From a virus, in the IMG/VR virus record IMGVR_UViG_3300042691_037807, positions 1 to 21,903 of that record: 21,903 bases of DNA; one strand, written 5' to 3'. The translations under genes were made by a program, and so were the position numbers. This document shows positions 5,666 through 13,438 of the stretch, piece by piece (position 1 is the stretch's first letter; the number at the start of each line of letters is the position of its first letter). Below the pieces are notes generated by a model that saw only the letters and a program-made list of their open reading frames with translations, made no database searches and was not told the origin of the DNA.

Positions 5666-5998
5666 TTAGCTTAATTTATTTGCTTTTAAAGCTTCCAATT
5701 TATCCGCATCCAAAGCATCTAAAGTTTTAGCCGCTTCCAGATAAGTAGCCATCGCTTTTTTGAAATCTTTTTGAGGATCTCCTGTGACATCTCCCGTTAA
5801 AAAGTTTAAAGCATTAGCTAATAGCGCCTCTCGAACGATTGCCATTCTTTGATCTGATTGCAGTTTTTGCAGTTGAACAAGCAGAGTAGTAGTCTGTTCA
5901 TTTTGAACAGTAAGAGTTTGTTGGTAAAGTTCTAGCTCTTGAGCTTTAAGCTTTAATTCCTCTCTTCTTTCCTTGATAGTAGGTCTTTGTGTAGTCAC
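5666..5998 (-). CDS. Coiled-coil protein, unknown
   Basis: This 110-aa protein starts at GTG 5998 behind a good ribosome binding site (GAGGGGGAG, which overlaps the stop of the upstream 59-aa gene). Residues 6-60 form a strong coiled coil (KERREELKLKAQELELYQQ, then QNEQTTTLLVQLQKLQS). Residues 62-110 are helical and alanine-rich (FLTGDVTGDPQKDFKKAMATYLEAAKTLDALDADK). There is no membrane segment or Cys. It sits between the 59-aa gene and the RebB-like gene, 34 bases from the latter. It may be a partner or chaperone of the RebB-like protein. I do not recognise the family. Confidence 0.65.
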   Translation of the reverse strand: MTTQRPTIKERREELKLKAQELELYQQTLTVQNEQTTTLLVQLQKLQSDQRMAIVREALLANALNFLTGDVTGDPQKDFKKAMATYLEAAKTLDALDADKLEALKANKLS

Positions 5999-6000
5999 GA

Positions 6001-6180
6001 TTACTCCCCCTCATTACCTAATTTTTCAAAAACTTTTACTTGCTGGGCGGTGTTTCTAAGGAACACTACCCAATCCTCCCCAACTGGAAATATGCTATCA
6101 ATTAAATACAGCTTACCTTCATCGTCTTTAAGGTAAATCTTGTATGGTGTTTTTGCCCTCAATACTGAATCTAGTGACAT
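6001..6180 (-). CDS. Small protein, unknown, coupled to 269-aa gene
   Basis: A 59-aa frame, MSLDSVLRAKTPYKIYLKDD..., starts at ATG 6180 and ends at TAA 6001-6003. It has a strong ribosome binding site (GGAGGGG, three bases before ATG) inside the end of the preceding gene, and overlaps that gene by 10 bases. Its middle has a beta-like pattern (KIYLKDDEGKLYLIDSIFPVGEDWVVFLR), consistent with a small barrel or SH3/KOW-like fold, and the upstream neighbour also seems to carry a KOW-like part. No catalytic residues stand out. Confidence 0.65.
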   Translation of the reverse strand: MSLDSVLRAKTPYKIYLKDDEGKLYLIDSIFPVGEDWVVFLRNTAQQVKVFEKLGNEGE

Positions 6181-6980
6181 AACCCCTCCAGTGTTTTGAG
6201 TATTGTTTCTTCACTTTCTACCAACGACCCGCGCATGATTTTAGAAAATGGTTTAAGAGTTTTTTGGACAAAACTATCGGCATTAGGAGAATTATAGATT
6301 ATCTCCATCCTTGCTAAAAGCACCTGATAAAAGCCTAATTGTTCCTGAGTGTAGTCGAGGGGAAAACAGGACTTATCCGATATTCTGATACTTTCCTGCC
6401 CCGTGTAGTCAACCACGGTTATATGTTCAGCCCCTACCACTGTCACGATTGCCCATGATCCGTTTTTACTGGGAACGTCGGTTATCTTGACCACATCTCC
6501 CTCTTGGTACTGATAGTTTTCGGCGGGTTTGATGGCTGATATAACCAGTCGACTAACTACTGATGCGGTGGGGGAATCGTCAGTATCAGCCAGTGCTAAA
6601 CCCCATACTTTTGCCATTTTGTCCTTTACTTTTTTGAGCTTTGCCAATGGTCTGCACAAGGAAGCGTTCTGGGGCAATTTTTTACCATCAAATCCTGAAT
6701 CTTGAAGAATATCAATTACTTCCGAGGCTTTGATATATTCACGGATTACCTGATAGCAAATCCGATATTTAGAGTTATTGGCTTGACAAAAAGCCTGAAA
6801 ACTTAGGTACTGCTCCTTGTAGAGCTCCTCATCTCGGATGATTTTAAATGCCAGCCCGATCTCATAAAAGCCTAAACTAATAGCCTCTAAATGGGTTTCT
6901 ATTTTGGACTCCAAAGCCCGCAATCGGGCAATTTTTTCTAATCCTTCTCGTGTGGCATTAGTTGGTACGGTAGCAATCAT
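6171..6980 (-). CDS. Helical phage protein with KOW/SH3-like segment, possible DNA-binding or regulatory
   Basis: Residues 18-95 are helical and include IGLAFKIIRDEELYKEQYLSF and 'FCQANNSKYRICYQVIREYI'. This pattern (Glu/Ile helix, then a 'LY...Y.SF..FC' turn, then an R...Q helix) is common in phage proteins with a helix-turn-helix-like N-terminus that are often linked to regulators. Residues 157-208 (EGDVVKITDVPSKNGSWAIVTVVG) look like a KOW/SH3-like barrel. The C-terminal part is helical. It overlaps the XRE gene by 4 bases and the 59-aa gene by 10. The predicted role is nucleic-acid or protein binding in the operon; the family is not certain. Confidence 0.65.
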   Translation of the reverse strand: MIATVPTNATREGLEKIARLRALESKIETHLEAISLGFYEIGLAFKIIRDEELYKEQYLSFQAFCQANNSKYRICYQVIREYIKASEVIDILQDSGFDGKKLPQNASLCRPLAKLKKVKDKMAKVWGLALADTDDSPTASVVSRLVISAIKPAENYQYQEGDVVKITDVPSKNGSWAIVTVVGAEHITVVDYTGQESIRISDKSCFPLDYTQEQLGFYQVLLARMEIIYNSPNADSFVQKTLKPFSKIMRGSLVESEETILKTLEGLCH

Positions 6981-7291
6981 GGTGTTTTTCCTGCAATAGA
7001 AAGAATATCTTGAACTAAGGAATCTCTGTCGACTAAAGTGATTTTTAGGGCAGATTCAAGCAAAGGAACATGATGAAGCCCAATCGTTCGGTAGCCAGTT
7101 TCTATCTGCCAGATCCATTCCGTAGCAGTGTTTATCATCTTGGATAGCTCAGTAGATGATAAGCCTAGCTTTTCACGCTCGGATCTGATTTTTGCCCCTA
7201 ATCCTGATATTCTTATTTGATATGCTAGGGGTACATTTTTGTCCTTTCGAGATGTGGGAACTCGTGCTTGGTAGGATAGAGATGTTGCCAT
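6977..7291 (-). CDS. XRE/Cro-family transcriptional regulator
   Basis: The 104-aa protein has a classic helix-turn-helix at about residues 30-86: LGAKIRSEREKLGLSSTELSKMI, then TEWIWQIETGYRTIG as recognition helix, then a leucine-rich third helix (VPLLESALKI). This is the small Cro/CI-type single-domain form, without a cleavable C-terminal repressor domain. It heads the five-gene minus-strand unit, overlaps the next gene by 4 bases, and is divergent from the tail-fibre gene at 7365. Its start (ATG 7291) follows about 20 bases after a possible extended -10. A 5-3-5 palindrome in the shared intergenic region overlaps that -10, so it may repress itself and perhaps the fibre promoter. Confidence 0.8.
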   Translation of the reverse strand: MATSLSYQARVPTSRKDKNVPLAYQIRISGLGAKIRSEREKLGLSSTELSKMINTATEWIWQIETGYRTIGLHHVPLLESALKITLVDRDSLVQDILSIAGKTP

Positions 7292-7309
7292 GATGGATTT
7301 AGTGATTGA

Positions 7310-7346
7310 TGCTCTAATTGTAGCAATTTATCTAAGTTAATGTACT
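7310..7346. promoter_or_regulatory. Divergent promoter region with candidate operator
   Basis: The minus strand has TGC-TACAAT (-10 at 7322-7317 with an extended TGn element), fitting a start near 7310 and the XRE ATG at 7291. The plus strand has TTGTAG (7318-7323), 17 bases, then TGTACT (7341-7346), a weaker fit for the fibre gene. AATTG-TAG-CAATT (7316-7328) is a perfect 5-bp inverted repeat with 3-base spacer lying across both elements and is a candidate XRE operator. All assignments are by eye. Confidence 0.35.
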
Positions 7347-7364
7347 ACCTTTATAAAAAAATTT

Positions 7365-10300
7365 ATGGCTTTATCTACTTTTGCCTCTTTAAGAAATAAA
7401 TACTCTACTTCTGATATAACGATAACGGTGGGAAGTGGTGGATCTACAACTTCGGCTTACAGCCTAGGCTTAAGGGTTTTTGGGGTGTCACGAGCGGGCA
7501 AAAATATTAATAGCGACAGGATAGCGGTGTCTGTATCAGCAGGACAGCAAGTCACCATTACGTTAAATAGTACGTTAAGAGCAAGTGGCGAGGATATATA
7601 CAGAATAGGAATAGCAGGAGAAACGACAGGAAATGATGCAGATAGCTATATTTTGGCTGAATTTGAAGCAAAACAGATAAATCAGCAATCAGACATTGTT
7701 TTTTCTCCCATTGTACTTTCTAGAGATCAACATTTTGCCCTCAATGGTGCGGTGGCAAATTATGCAAGTTTACCCTCTAATCCAATTAATGGTACAGCTA
7801 GATTTGTAACGGGAGAAAACAAATACTACCTATACAGATTGGGGGCTTGGGTAGAAGTAAATGGGTTAAGCACTTATACCGTACTAACTACTGAGAAAAG
7901 AACGGCAGGCAAATTATACGGCGGCTGTGATCTCCCTATAATATCGTTAGATACAGGGGAATTTATCCCTATTCCTGCGTATGATGCCACGATAGGAGGA
8001 AATAGCTACGCGCTAAAACTTTGGCTCTTAAACGGAACTGAGGAAGTAGGTGGTGCGGTAATTCCAGTAGGAAATTTTATAGATTTAGAGTTGCTGCTAA
8101 ATGGCACTGCTGGGGACGCTGCGGTACTGTCAGGAAGAGTAACAGTAACAGCATTAGGAAAAATCCGTAAGTTGACAGGAATTTCTACAAATACCAATAT
8201 CACAAGTACGTCAGCCATTTGGGAATACAATAACAGCAACCTATTTGTAGTTCCAGAAAATATTGATGCGGGTTATGCGCTTGCCTTTTCTGTTGTTTTT
8301 AATTTTACAGAGTTATCAAATGGGGATAATCTCAGTTTCAGAATTTACGACAAAGGCTTATTTGCAATACCTGAATCAGCATTAGGGATAATTTTTGGAA
8401 ATGGCATCTTCCCCGTTGCTCCTTATTGTCGAATCGTTCCTAGCCTATCAGGAATCCGTCGATTAGCCGGAGAAGGATTGATTGAAAGAAACAGATTTGA
8501 AACTAGAAGCTCTTACGATACGGAATTGGGGCTTATAACTGACAACACCGCGCAAAAAGTAGTTATTAGTGGTGTTTTAGTCGGGCAAGTTAGAGTTAGG
8601 GCAGGAGGGGAAGCCCTACTAAGCACTGAGGCGGTAAGAGCCATAATCTCTACAGAGCCTGGTATTGCACCTGCTTCTAATTGGTCTGCTCCTGTCAGTT
8701 TATTAGCAGGACAACAAATATCAGTAGTTGTTAGCTACCCTTGCAATAATCTAGGGATAGGCACAATTAGATCGGACTATCCTGATGTAATCGCGGGTAA
8801 TTCTGCGGGTGATTTTACCCCAGTTCGGTTAAGGGTAGAAGTCAGAAGATCAGGAACTATATATCAGCAAAGCAATGTCACAATAATTCCTAATACTACT
8901 CAAACTTTTATAATTAGCTCTCTTGGAACTGCGGGAAGTTCCCCATCTACAAATAGCAGGCTATCATTTAATCTTTGGGGATATTCAGGGATATCAGCCA
9001 GTGCGATCGCGGGGACTTCTAGCCTATCGGCAGGTAGTTATGAGGTTAGAGTTTATTACGAATATCCATCGCCTAATCGCGTTGTTACGGAAATAACTCA
9101 CTCTGTTTTAAACGGCTGCATTTCTGAACTATTGGGCAATTATTCAGATGTGATCAATACTGCTTTTTATTCGGGATTAGTTTCTAGTGGAGACACAACT
9201 AGAAACTATTTGATCAATAAATTTGTGGCTGGATCTGGGATTACGCTAGAGCGGTTATTCGTAGGAGGAAACGAACAAGTTAGGGTATCATCAATAGCAG
9301 GAACTGGAAATGTTTCTAGTGTCGGGCTGTCTTTACCTAATATTTTTAGTGTAAGCAATTCTCCTGTAACGGGATCTGGAATTATAACCGCAACTCTTGC
9401 CAATCAATCGGCTAATTCTTTCTTGGCTGCTCCTAGCGGAGCAACAGGAATTCCTAGCTTTAGAGCCATAAATGCTGTTGATATTCCTAGCTTGCCTGCC
9501 TCTAAAATTGCTACTGGGGTTTTTTCTATCAGCAGGTTAGCAACTGGAACACCCGACGGAACTAAATTTATTAGGGATGATGGGGTTTTAGCAGTTCCGT
9601 CAGGGACTGGGGGCGGGGGCGGTGGGCACTTAATAACGGAGTCGGGCGTTCCCTTTACCCAAAGAAGCAAGCTAGATTTTCGTGGCGTGGCGGTGGATGT
9701 TCGAGATGACCTTGTCAATGACACTACGATTATTGATATTTCTCAAGTGGCAGGAAGCGCGGCGACAATAGCAATCGGGGCGGTGACTACGGGAGCGTTA
9801 GGGAGTGCTGTAACTGTTACCAATACTGGCACGTCTTCTAATGCAGTTCTCGCTTTTTCACTTCCTAGCGGTGCTACAGGGTCCGTGTCCGACGTAAATT
9901 TTCCCCCTCAAATTACAAAAACAACGTCTAGCGGAGTTATTTCTGCTACTTGGTCGTCCCAATCAGCTAATCTGTTTTTGGCTTCTCCTAGCGGTGCAAC
10001 GGGAGTGCCTGATTTTAGGATTATCTCATCAGCAGATATTCCTAGTTTGCCTGCCTCTAAGATTACTTCGGGAGTGTTTTCGATTGCAAGGCTTGCCAGT
10101 GGAACGCCCGACGGGACTAAATTTATTAGGGATGATGGATTTTTAGCATCTTTTATTGTTGAGTTTCCCGTTGTTTTTGCGGCTCCCACGGTGGGAACTT
10201 ATACGCTATTACTTTCTACGATTAAAGCAAAAACTTTAAACGCTATCAGGGTAAAAACCGATAGTGGTACTGCAACTTTTAACCTTAAAATAAATTCTAC

Positions 10301-10457
10301 TAATATAACAGGTGTTAGCTCTATTACTGCTACTACCTCAAAAACAGCCTATAATGCAACGGCTGCTAATGTAATGGTAGTTGACGATGATCTTAAAATA
10401 GAGATTACATCTGTATCTAGTGCCATCAATCTTAGTCTTCTTTTGATTTTTTCATGA
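7365..10457 (+). CDS. Large tail fibre / receptor-binding protein (1030 aa)
   Basis: The protein starts MALSTFASLRNKYSTSD, with no Shine-Dalgarno sequence upstream. Residues 1-170 are a beta-rich anchor or adaptor. The middle (about 170-650) is a succession of beta domains. Residues 650-1030 carry repeats typical of phage tail fibres: GNVSSVGLSLPNIFSVSNSPVTGSG, then two copies of SANxFLAxPSGATGxPxFR...IPSLPASKI...TPDGTKFIRDDG (DNA 9408-9584 and 9963-10139), separated by a poly-glycine hinge. The end is a small Thr/Ser-rich beta domain. It probably trimerises and binds a host surface sugar or protein. It is followed by a 4-base overlap with the lectin protein, so the two are co-expressed. Confidence 0.85.
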   Translation: MALSTFASLRNKYSTSDITITVGSGGSTTSAYSLGLRVFGVSRAGKNINSDRIAVSVSAGQQVTITLNSTLRASGEDIYRIGIAGETTGNDADSYILAEFEAKQINQQSDIVFSPIVLSRDQHFALNGAVANYASLPSNPINGTARFVTGENKYYLYRLGAWVEVNGLSTYTVLTTEKRTAGKLYGGCDLPIISLDTGEFIPIPAYDATIGGNSYALKLWLLNGTEEVGGAVIPVGNFIDLELLLNGTAGDAAVLSGRVTVTALGKIRKLTGISTNTNITSTSAIWEYNNSNLFVVPENIDAGYALAFSVVFNFTELSNGDNLSFRIYDKGLFAIPESALGIIFGNGIFPVAPYCRIVPSLSGIRRLAGEGLIERNRFETRSSYDTELGLITDNTAQKVVISGVLVGQVRVRAGGEALLSTEAVRAIISTEPGIAPASNWSAPVSLLAGQQISVVVSYPCNNLGIGTIRSDYPDVIAGNSAGDFTPVRLRVEVRRSGTIYQQSNVTIIPNTTQTFIISSLGTAGSSPSTNSRLSFNLWGYSGISASAIAGTSSLSAGSYEVRVYYEYPSPNRVVTEITHSVLNGCISELLGNYSDVINTAFYSGLVSSGDTTRNYLINKFVAGSGITLERLFVGGNEQVRVSSIAGTGNVSSVGLSLPNIFSVSNSPVTGSGIITATLANQSANSFLAAPSGATGIPSFRAINAVDIPSLPASKIATGVFSISRLATGTPDGTKFIRDDGVLAVPSGTGGGGGGHLITESGVPFTQRSKLDFRGVAVDVRDDLVNDTTIIDISQVAGSAATIAIGAVTTGALGSAVTVTNTGTSSNAVLAFSLPSGATGSVSDVNFPPQITKTTSSGVISATWSSQSANLFLASPSGATGVPDFRIISSADIPSLPASKITSGVFSIARLASGTPDGTKFIRDDGFLASFIVEFPVVFAAPTVGTYTLLLSTIKAKTLNAIRVKTDSGTATFNLKINSTNITGVSSITATTSKTAYNATAANVMVVDDDLKIEITSVSSAINLSLLLIFS
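9003..9010. other. HIP1 octamer GCGATCGC
   Basis: Single copy of the palindrome that is highly repeated in many cyanobacterial genomes. I see no other copy in the window. Confidence 0.85.
9408..10139 (+). repeat. Two 177-base direct repeats within the tail fibre gene
   Basis: The units at 9408-9584 and 9963-10139 encode 59 residues each in the same frame, both containing FLAxPSGATG, DIPSLPASKI and GTPDGTKFIRDDG. They differ by scattered changes, many silent or conservative. The 378 bases between them carry a poly-Gly hinge and an unrelated beta segment. Confidence 0.8.
9603..9626 (+). other. Canonical G-quadruplex motif in fibre gene
   Basis: G3-N3-G5-N1-G5-N4-G3 on the coding strand, within the poly-glycine hinge of the fibre. 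Fits the G3+N1-7 pattern with four runs. Confidence 0.65.
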
Positions 10458-11173
10458 GTACAATACTTCCCTTGTTATTTTTCTCTAGCAGTGCACCACC
10501 GCCCCCGCCCCCGCCCCCGCCTTCTGATCCTTTTTGGAATGATGTGGTGCTTTTAATGCCTTTAAATTCTTCGGCAGGATATTCTTGCCTTAAAGGTCGA
10601 ACTACTTCAACTGGAACAACGCTAAACATTCAAACAGTAGGAGGGTTTGAATGCTCTAACACATGGGGGTTTGTATCTGATAATTCGTTGTTTGATTTAG
10701 GAACTAGCGATTTTACTATTGAATGTTATGCTAGATTTTCGGCACTTAGCACTCGTAGCGTTGTGTTTCAAATGAATGATGGTCCATCAGGATCAGATCC
10801 GTATTTTCGATTTTTTATGTTCACCAATGATCGGTTTTTCCTTGATTTTTCGCAATCAGGAAATGGGTACGGGTTTGTCGGAACAGATCCCGCTTTTACC
10901 TTTTCAATTAATACTTGGTATCATATCGCTGCGACTAGGCAAGGGAGTAATTGGAGCATTTGGGTTGACGGAATACAAAGGGGGACAACTACAGACAGCA
11001 GAAGTATTAATTCAGTTGGACTAATAAGGATACTGCATGGTGATGTACCAGATAGCCCAGCATCTGATCCCGTGTTTCCTTTTGATGGATATATTCACAG
11101 TATTAGGCTTACTAGAAGCTGTCGCTATACTGCAAGTTTTACCCCTCCTAGCATTCCTTTACCTAGTAGCTAG
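10454..11173 (+). CDS. LamG/ConA-like lectin domain protein with polyproline hinge
   Basis: The 239-aa protein overlaps the fibre gene by 4 bases (ATGA). It begins MSTILPLLFFSSSA, then nine prolines (15-23), then SDPFWNDVVLLMPL, a start typical of LamG/laminin-G-3-type (concanavalin-like) domains in phage tails. Residues 80-235 have the rest of that fold: FTIECYARFS, 'WYHIAATRQGSNWSIWVDGIQRGTT' (about 156-180) and 'FDGYIHSIRLTRSCRYT' near the end. Such domains bind sugars. It probably hangs on the tip of the preceding fibre or on the baseplate. The N-terminal hydrophobic run is short and probably not a signal peptide. Predicted role: adhesion to the host envelope. Confidence 0.8.
   Translation: MSTILPLLFFSSSAPPPPPPPPPSDPFWNDVVLLMPLNSSAGYSCLKGRTTSTGTTLNIQTVGGFECSNTWGFVSDNSLFDLGTSDFTIECYARFSALSTRSVVFQMNDGPSGSDPYFRFFMFTNDRFFLDFSQSGNGYGFVGTDPAFTFSINTWYHIAATRQGSNWSIWVDGIQRGTTTDSRSINSVGLIRILHGDVPDSPASDPVFPFDGYIHSIRLTRSCRYTASFTPPSIPLPSS
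10496..10522. repeat. (CCCCCG)n hexanucleotide repeat encoding polyproline
   Basis: Three runs of CCCCC separated by single G (10502-10518) with flanking CC. Each 6-base unit adds two prolines and keeps the frame. The minus strand is G-rich. Confidence 0.75.
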
Positions 11174-11184
11174 AAATAGAATAA

Positions 11185-13377
11185 TTAATTAAAATAGCAA
11201 CTCATGCTGTGAATTGTCGCATCCTGAACCGATGGTATGGAGGATATGCTTTTAACAGGAAATCTTTTAATTTTAGAGCCATTTGGAATTGTTGCATTTC
11301 CATCCTCTATGATAATACTGTAGGTTTTAACGTCTAACTTTATATTAGTTTGCTTTAAAGTTTCTCCGTCTTGTTCCGACCAAGCAACTCGGCTTATTTT
11401 GTCGTTTTCTAAAATATCTTCTGCGTTAAAAAGAGGAGTAAGTCTAAAAGTTGAATAATTAATAATAGGTCCAGTATTTATTTCTTGTCGTTGAGGCATG
11501 TCAAGATAAAAGCCTGTTACAGCCCTAAAATCTTGATTGGTTGTAGTTAGTGGATACTTAAATCCATCTTTATAGTAAAAGCTTTCCTCTAAAAGGCTAG
11601 GAGGTATTGTAAAAAAGACAGTTTGTGTAAATGAGCCTATTGAGTCAGCATACCATTCATAGTCTATTTTGTGAATAATTGCACTATTGTCTAATCCTCT
11701 TTGCTTAATTGCTTCTCCGTGTCCACTGTAAACCCAATACCTGTCAGTAAAAAAAGGAGCCTCTACTGCAAAAATAGTTTTTCTTATATCAACATCAAAA
11801 GTTACTCCCATCATTTGCATATTTCCAGAAGCAGATACTTTTTTGACTGAAGATACAAATTCGTCTTCTAGTATTTCGCTGCTGTCGTAGGATCGCCTGT
11901 AATCAATAGAAGTTAGATCGTAAGGAATTGGTAGCCTTTCAATTCCCGACGGGCTAACTATTACATAGTTAAATGTCCCTGTTGAGATTGTACTTTTAGG
12001 AATAAAAGAATATTCTGTAAAAGCAGTGGCAAAAAAAGCACTAGAACGTAATCGCGCTTCCTCTTCAGTGTAAATGAGCTTAGAGCCATAAATGCCAATA
12101 GAGCCCCTAGTGGCGGTAGTTTTTGCGCTAAAGAAAAAACCAAATTCAATATCATAAACGGTTTGGACAAGATTTAATGTCCGTAATAACTCAGCAGAAA
12201 AAGCTTGGTTTTTAGATCCTGTTAGGTCAAATTCCGCTAGATAGTCTGAAATAACAAAATTTGTCCCCTCAATAGACAGTCCTCCAGCCATGATTGAGCC
12301 ATGAAAATTTGGGCAAAACACATTTAACAAAGCAGTTATTTCTGGTGGGGATAAAAATTCAATTTCATCCCAATACAAAGGGAAAAATGCTGTATCGGCA
12401 CTAAGTGAAGGAACATAAAGATTAGATATAAATATGCTTGATTCGGCGGAAAAGTCAACATTAGGAACATCGTATATTGTATCTAGATAGCCAAAACTAG
12501 AAGAGGTTCCTATTTGTGGGTATAAACCTAACCGCACAACATTCCGATCAAAAAGAGGAATGTAATCGTATAGCCATAATTCTGCGAGGCTGGTCGTGGT
12601 TAGTCCCTGAAAAGCTTCAGTATTCAGCCATGGACGGGATGGTGTTAACAGTGGTGAATTTACCGCTAGGTCATCTGTGCTACCACTTCGGCTTAATTCT
12701 AATAAATATTCCCTATAATTTTCTCCTGTCTTGAGATCGGCTTGATCGTTGAAAAAATACCAGATATAAGGATCTCTTGGAGCAAAAAACCCATTTCCGA
12801 CAGGATCACAGCCATTAGCTCCAACGTGAATTGTTGGGGCTAAATTTGGGCGTAAAATAACAGATGCTTCCAAGATATCTGAATTGGTAAACGTCTGCCC
12901 ATCAGGAGCGGTAATGACAAGATCGGGGCTTGAATACTGAATCATTACAATCCAATCGTTAGGCTTGTTCCCAGTGCTGTTTATCGCGGCTGATATTATC
13001 TTGGTTCTACTAAAAAGAATATTTCCGGTTTCATCTAAAACGTTAATTTTTGTCAATTCCCCTATTTTAATAGGAACATTGCGATCTCCCCCTATATAAA
13101 ACTCAAACTTATTGTCTGATTCAATGCTAAATAAAACTTTAATAGGATAGATTTCAGGAGTAGCTTGTCTTGGTCTTCTGTTAATAACTTGAGTTGATAC
13201 GGTTTTAGTCTCTCCCTGAGAAGAAAAGGCAAACCATCCTGATTGAGTTTTGCTAATCAGTACGGTTGTCGAGTTTAGATCATTTCCTGCCTTAGCTGAT
13301 ATAGTTTTGCCGTTAGGGAGCCTAACTGATACCATTTCCCCTGCTTTAGCCAATCGGTTTATTCTGCCAATCTTCAT
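11185..13377 (-). CDS. Large virion/tail protein, unknown (730 aa)
   Basis: The frame starts MKIGRINRLAKAGEMVSVRL with AAAGGG a few bases upstream. The whole protein is beta-rich with alternating hydrophobic residues. Residues 1-65 look like a small OB/SH3-like barrel. The middle (about 180-420) has many Phe/Tyr/Trp and Ser/Thr strands, and the C-terminal half is a chain of beta sheets with few charged helices. There is no coiled-coil (so it is not a tape measure), no transmembrane segment and no catalytic motif that I recognise. It lies convergent to the LamG gene, with 11 bases between stops, and downstream of tail-type small genes. A tail-tip, baseplate or second adhesin role is plausible. 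No family assigned. Confidence 0.7.
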   Translation of the reverse strand: MKIGRINRLAKAGEMVSVRLPNGKTISAKAGNDLNSTTVLISKTQSGWFAFSSQGETKTVSTQVINRRPRQATPEIYPIKVLFSIESDNKFEFYIGGDRNVPIKIGELTKINVLDETGNILFSRTKIISAAINSTGNKPNDWIVMIQYSSPDLVITAPDGQTFTNSDILEASVILRPNLAPTIHVGANGCDPVGNGFFAPRDPYIWYFFNDQADLKTGENYREYLLELSRSGSTDDLAVNSPLLTPSRPWLNTEAFQGLTTTSLAELWLYDYIPLFDRNVVRLGLYPQIGTSSSFGYLDTIYDVPNVDFSAESSIFISNLYVPSLSADTAFFPLYWDEIEFLSPPEITALLNVFCPNFHGSIMAGGLSIEGTNFVISDYLAEFDLTGSKNQAFSAELLRTLNLVQTVYDIEFGFFFSAKTTATRGSIGIYGSKLIYTEEEARLRSSAFFATAFTEYSFIPKSTISTGTFNYVIVSPSGIERLPIPYDLTSIDYRRSYDSSEILEDEFVSSVKKVSASGNMQMMGVTFDVDIRKTIFAVEAPFFTDRYWVYSGHGEAIKQRGLDNSAIIHKIDYEWYADSIGSFTQTVFFTIPPSLLEESFYYKDGFKYPLTTTNQDFRAVTGFYLDMPQRQEINTGPIINYSTFRLTPLFNAEDILENDKISRVAWSEQDGETLKQTNIKLDVKTYSIIIEDGNATIPNGSKIKRFPVKSISSIPSVQDATIHSMSCYFN

Positions 13378-13438
13378 AAAAATAACCCTTTGTGAGGGCT
13401 AGTAATTTCCATCAATTAGGAGAAACAATGCGAGTTGC

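Noticed and set aside
9206-10189. Several minus-strand open frames opposite the first fibre gene
   Set aside because: They are reverse-strand shadows of the repeated fibre codons: both longer ones carry the same repeated segment and neither has start signals.
11174-11200. TTAATTAA palindrome between convergent stops as a terminator
   Set aside because: AT-only symmetry with no GC stem; not convincing as a terminator.
13380-13418. Short upstream ORF on the minus strand ending in ATGA at the start of the 730-aa gene
   Set aside because: About 12 codons with no ribosome binding site; I could not separate it from chance.
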